Assembly: GCA_937863215.1 (NCBI GenBank)
Contig: CALMFQ010000667.1
Coordinates: 1-5,908 of the forward strand
Length of the DNA: 5,908 bases
Direction: 5' to 3'
DNA from: an uncultured Pseudomonadota bacterium
GTDB lineage: Bacteria > Pseudomonadota > Gammaproteobacteria > Burkholderiales > SCOH01
Notes under the pieces: generated by a model
Database searches by the model: none
What the model was told of the DNA's origin: nothing
The model's input: only the letters and a program-made list of their open reading frames with translations
Shown here: piece after piece, positions 4,024-5,908 of the stretch
Numbering within the stretch: position 1 is the stretch's first letter
Layout of the letters: every line of letters starts with the position of its first letter
Position numbers and translations under genes: made by a program

Positions 4024-5908
4024 GCCCGCCCGCCGCGTTTGTGGCCATCCGAATGTAAGCCACAGCAGCAGCGCTCCGAGCAGCAGCACGCCACCGATAG
4101 CCGCCATGGCGCTGCCGTAGCTGCCGGCCAGCAGCAGCGTGCCGGCCAGCAGCGGGCCGATGGCACTGCCGATGCGCTCAATGGTACGGAATGCGGCAGT
4201 GGCGGCCATGACGCCGATGCTGCCGTCGGCGGTGCCGACTTCGTTCGCCAGCGCCTGCAACGCTGCCGCCGACAGCCCGGTGCCAATGCCGAGCGCGACG
4301 ATGCCAATCAGCGTGCCGGCCACGCCGCCGTTCCAGCCGGCCAGCGCGCCGCCACCGATGATCATGCCGCCAACGACCACCAGCGACAGGCGCAGCCGGT
4401 AGCGGTCCGACCAGCGTGCCGCGAGCGGGGTGACGCAAGTAATCAGAATGAAATAGATCATCACCGCGCGGCCGATGGCTGCCGGGGCGTAGCCGGCGGC
4501 CGCCAGCGCCAGCGGCGTGAGGTAGAACAACAGGCCGGCGAGCGCGATTTTGGCCGGAATCGCGCCGCCCAGCATCAGCATGGCGAAGCGGCGCTGGCGC
4601 AGCAGCCGCAGCAGGTCGATCCAGGCGAACGGCTTTTCGTCGCCGGGAATGGTGCGTGGCAGCGCAATCCGCGCAAACAGTGCTGTGGCAATCAGACACA
4701 GCAGCGCCGACAGCGACAGCACTGCGCCTACTCCGGCGCGCTCGGCCAGCACGCCGCCGATCGACGAGCCGCAAATGGCCGCGATACCGACGGCGCCGAT
4801 GAACATTGCCAGCCCCTGCGCGCGCGACTGCTGGTCGCTATCGGCGAGAATCGCACGCTGGCAGGCCATGGTGGCCAATGCGTAACCGGTGGCACAACAG
4901 GCGCGCGCCAGCGCAAATTGCCACAGATCGTCGGTGAGTGCCGCCCAGACAAAGCCAGCGGCCGACAGTGCTGCGCCGGCGGTAAATATCCGCCCCGCGC
5001 CGTGCCGGTCGGCCAGGCCGCCGGCCAGTGGGGTTGCCACCGCGAAACACAGCATGTAGACGCTGATCGGCAGGCCGATCAGCGTGGTTTGCCCGGCATG
5101 GCCGGCCGTTGCTACCAGCTCGCGGATGTGCAGCGGCAGAAATGCGCGCGTCAGCTCCTCGGTCAGAATGAACAGGAATAGCGGTAGCCGGATTGCCGCC
5201 AGACGGCCGCTGCGCACCGCTGCGTCCGGCGCAATGCCGGCGCTTGCCGGCAGCCGCCCGAGCAGGGCGCTCAGCGCCTCATTGAAAACGATCAGTCCCA
5301 CCAGCAGCACGATGGCGATGTCGGCAGCGAGCGCCTGCATCTGGCTGGCGACAAAGCCGGCGGCGGTACTCACCTGCAATTGCCCCAGCAGCTGCGCTGG
5401 CCGGTCCGGATCGAGCAGCGGCCGGGTCAGCGTCAGGCCGATGGCACCCGCTGTCTGCCGGGCAGACAGCGCTTGCTGCTGCACATCGTCGAGGCGGATT
5501 GCCGCCAGCTCCGGGTGTTTGGCCAGCAGCGTGGCGAAGTAGTCGTCGATGCCGACCAGTTGCCGCAACGGAATTCCCAGTGCCAGTGCCCGCGCCAGCT
5601 TGGCGCGGGTAAAGTCGGCGACGCTGGCGGCCTTGGCTTCCAGCGCCGGTTGCAATGTGGCCGAAAACAGCCGGGTGGCATGCAGCGACAGACCGATGCC
5701 ACTAGCGAGCATGACCGGCAGCGCCACACCGAGAATCCGTGTGCGCAGTCCGCCGCCGGGCCGCTGCGCCAGTAGCCACAGCAGCGCCAGTAGCAGCAGC
5801 CCGGCTCCGAGCGCGGTGCCGAACAGCGTCTGCAAGAATACTGTGCGGGAATATCCGGTTTGGTGATAATAGCGCCGGGCGTCTATCGTCAGTACGTAGC
5901 CGCCGACG
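4021..5908 (-). CDS. Sensor-MFS fusion: extracytoplasmic sensor regions plus MFS transporter (5' end cut off)
   Basis: The frame stays open to the window edge, so the N-terminus is missing; 628 residues are visible (numbered from the edge). A TTG at 5835 is in frame but upstream codons read on as GGYVLTIDARRYY, so it is not the start. In order: end of a Cache/PAS-like extracytoplasmic domain (1-24); membrane helix (26-47); short basic loop RPGGGLRTR; membrane helix (58-76); second extracytoplasmic region (about 80-192), with ALGIPLRQLVGIDDYF and HPELAAIRLDD as in periplasmic domains of chemoreceptors and kinases; membrane helix (195-214); linker; then a full MFS domain of about 12 helices (236-620). 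MFS motif A is clear in GGLADRHGAGR (296-306), and a related RWSDRYRLR lies in the second half. Topology is consistent: basic loops fall inside and the MFS part begins in the cytoplasm. It heads the operon visible here. The substrate is unknown. The sensor-type regions suggest that ligand binding outside controls transport or signalling; this is inference. Confidence 0.85.
   Translation of the reverse strand, partial: VGGYVLTIDARRYYHQTGYSRTVFLQTLFGTALGAGLLLLALLWLLAQRPGGGLRTRILGVALPVMLASGIGLSLHATRLFSATLQPALEAKAASVADFTRAKLARALALGIPLRQLVGIDDYFATLLAKHPELAAIRLDDVQQQALSARQTAGAIGLTLTRPLLDPDRPAQLLGQLQVSTAAGFVASQMQALAADIAIVLLVGLIVFNEALSALLGRLPASAGIAPDAAVRSGRLAAIRLPLFLFILTEELTRAFLPLHIRELVATAGHAGQTTLIGLPISVYMLCFAVATPLAGGLADRHGAGRIFTAGAALSAAGFVWAALTDDLWQFALARACCATGYALATMACQRAILADSDQQSRAQGLAMFIGAVGIAAICGSSIGGVLAERAGVGAVLSLSALLCLIATALFARIALPRTIPGDEKPFAWIDLLRLLRQRRFAMLMLGGAIPAKIALAGLLFYLTPLALAAAGYAPAAIGRAVMIYFILITCVTPLAARWSDRYRLRLSLVVVGGMIIGGGALAGWNGGVAGTLIGIVALGIGTGLSAAALQALANEVGTADGSIGVMAATAAFRTIERIGSAIGPLLAGTLLLAGSYGSAMAAIGGVLLLGALLLWLTFGWPQTRRAG

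Noticed and set aside
2091..4307. A single minus-strand frame open for 738 codons across the formyltransferase, the binding protein and part of the MFS gene
   Set aside because: Only the last 301 codons show family motifs. Upstream of the ATG at 2996 the translation is arginine- and alanine-rich and without motifs, as expected for a shadow frame of GC-rich genes. The binding protein and MFS motifs are in other frames.
4039..5181. A 380-codon plus-strand frame opposite the MFS gene
   Set aside because: Its product is dominated by Gln, Arg, Ala and Gly, with no family motif or ribosome site. It is antisense to a clear membrane protein with MFS motif A.
5833..5835. TTG at this position as the start codon of the sensor-MFS gene
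   Set aside because: The frame continues upstream to the window edge without a stop, and the upstream residues (GGYVLTIDARRYYHQ) look like a folded extracytoplasmic domain. The gene is therefore truncated by the window.

Overview
The window looks like chromosomal DNA of a GC-rich betaproteobacterium. The support is indirect: a PEP-CTERM (exosortase-sorted) protein, a secreted chalcone-isomerase-like protein and an ABC_sub_bind-type periplasmic protein occur together in high-GC coding DNA separated by short AT-rich promoter islands. An environmental member of the Neisseriales or Rhodocyclales is my guess. I see no IS element, phage gene, tRNA, rRNA or CRISPR array.

Left half (plus strand). 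The first 40 bases probably hold the end of an unidentified gene, followed by a hairpin terminator at 71-93. A gene-free stretch of about 350 bases follows. It carries two strong hairpins and a 7+7 bp AT-rich palindrome, and leads to a 231-residue secreted PEP-CTERM protein with a laminin-B-like body (398-1093). That gene ends at a 13-bp hairpin with a GCGA tetraloop. An AT-rich promoter region at 1205-1300 follows. It contains a good sigma-70 promoter and four GAAT motifs spaced 22, 21 and 22 bp apart. It drives a small periplasmic chalcone-isomerase-like protein (1395-2030). A 15-bp bidirectional terminator (2052-2085) closes this gene and the convergent operon beyond it.

Right half (minus strand, read from 5908 down to 2091). 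Three genes form a tight operon. The first is a multi-domain membrane protein whose 5' end lies outside the window: it has two extracytoplasmic sensor-like regions followed by a complete MFS transporter. The second is a periplasmic binding protein of the ABC_sub_bind family. The third is a formyltransferase-fold enzyme with an intact Asn-His-Asp catalytic set. Both junctions are TGATG, where stop and start codons share one base, so translation is probably coupled.

This operon is the most interesting part of the window. A binding protein of a family normally paired with ABC permease and ATPase genes sits instead next to an MFS carrier with its own periplasmic sensing domains, and a formyltransferase is made from the same message. 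A reasonable but unproven model is a ligand-sensing or transport module: the binding protein presents a small molecule to the sensor-MFS protein, and the formyltransferase acts on a related amine in the cytoplasm. The ligand and the formyl acceptor cannot be named from the sequence.
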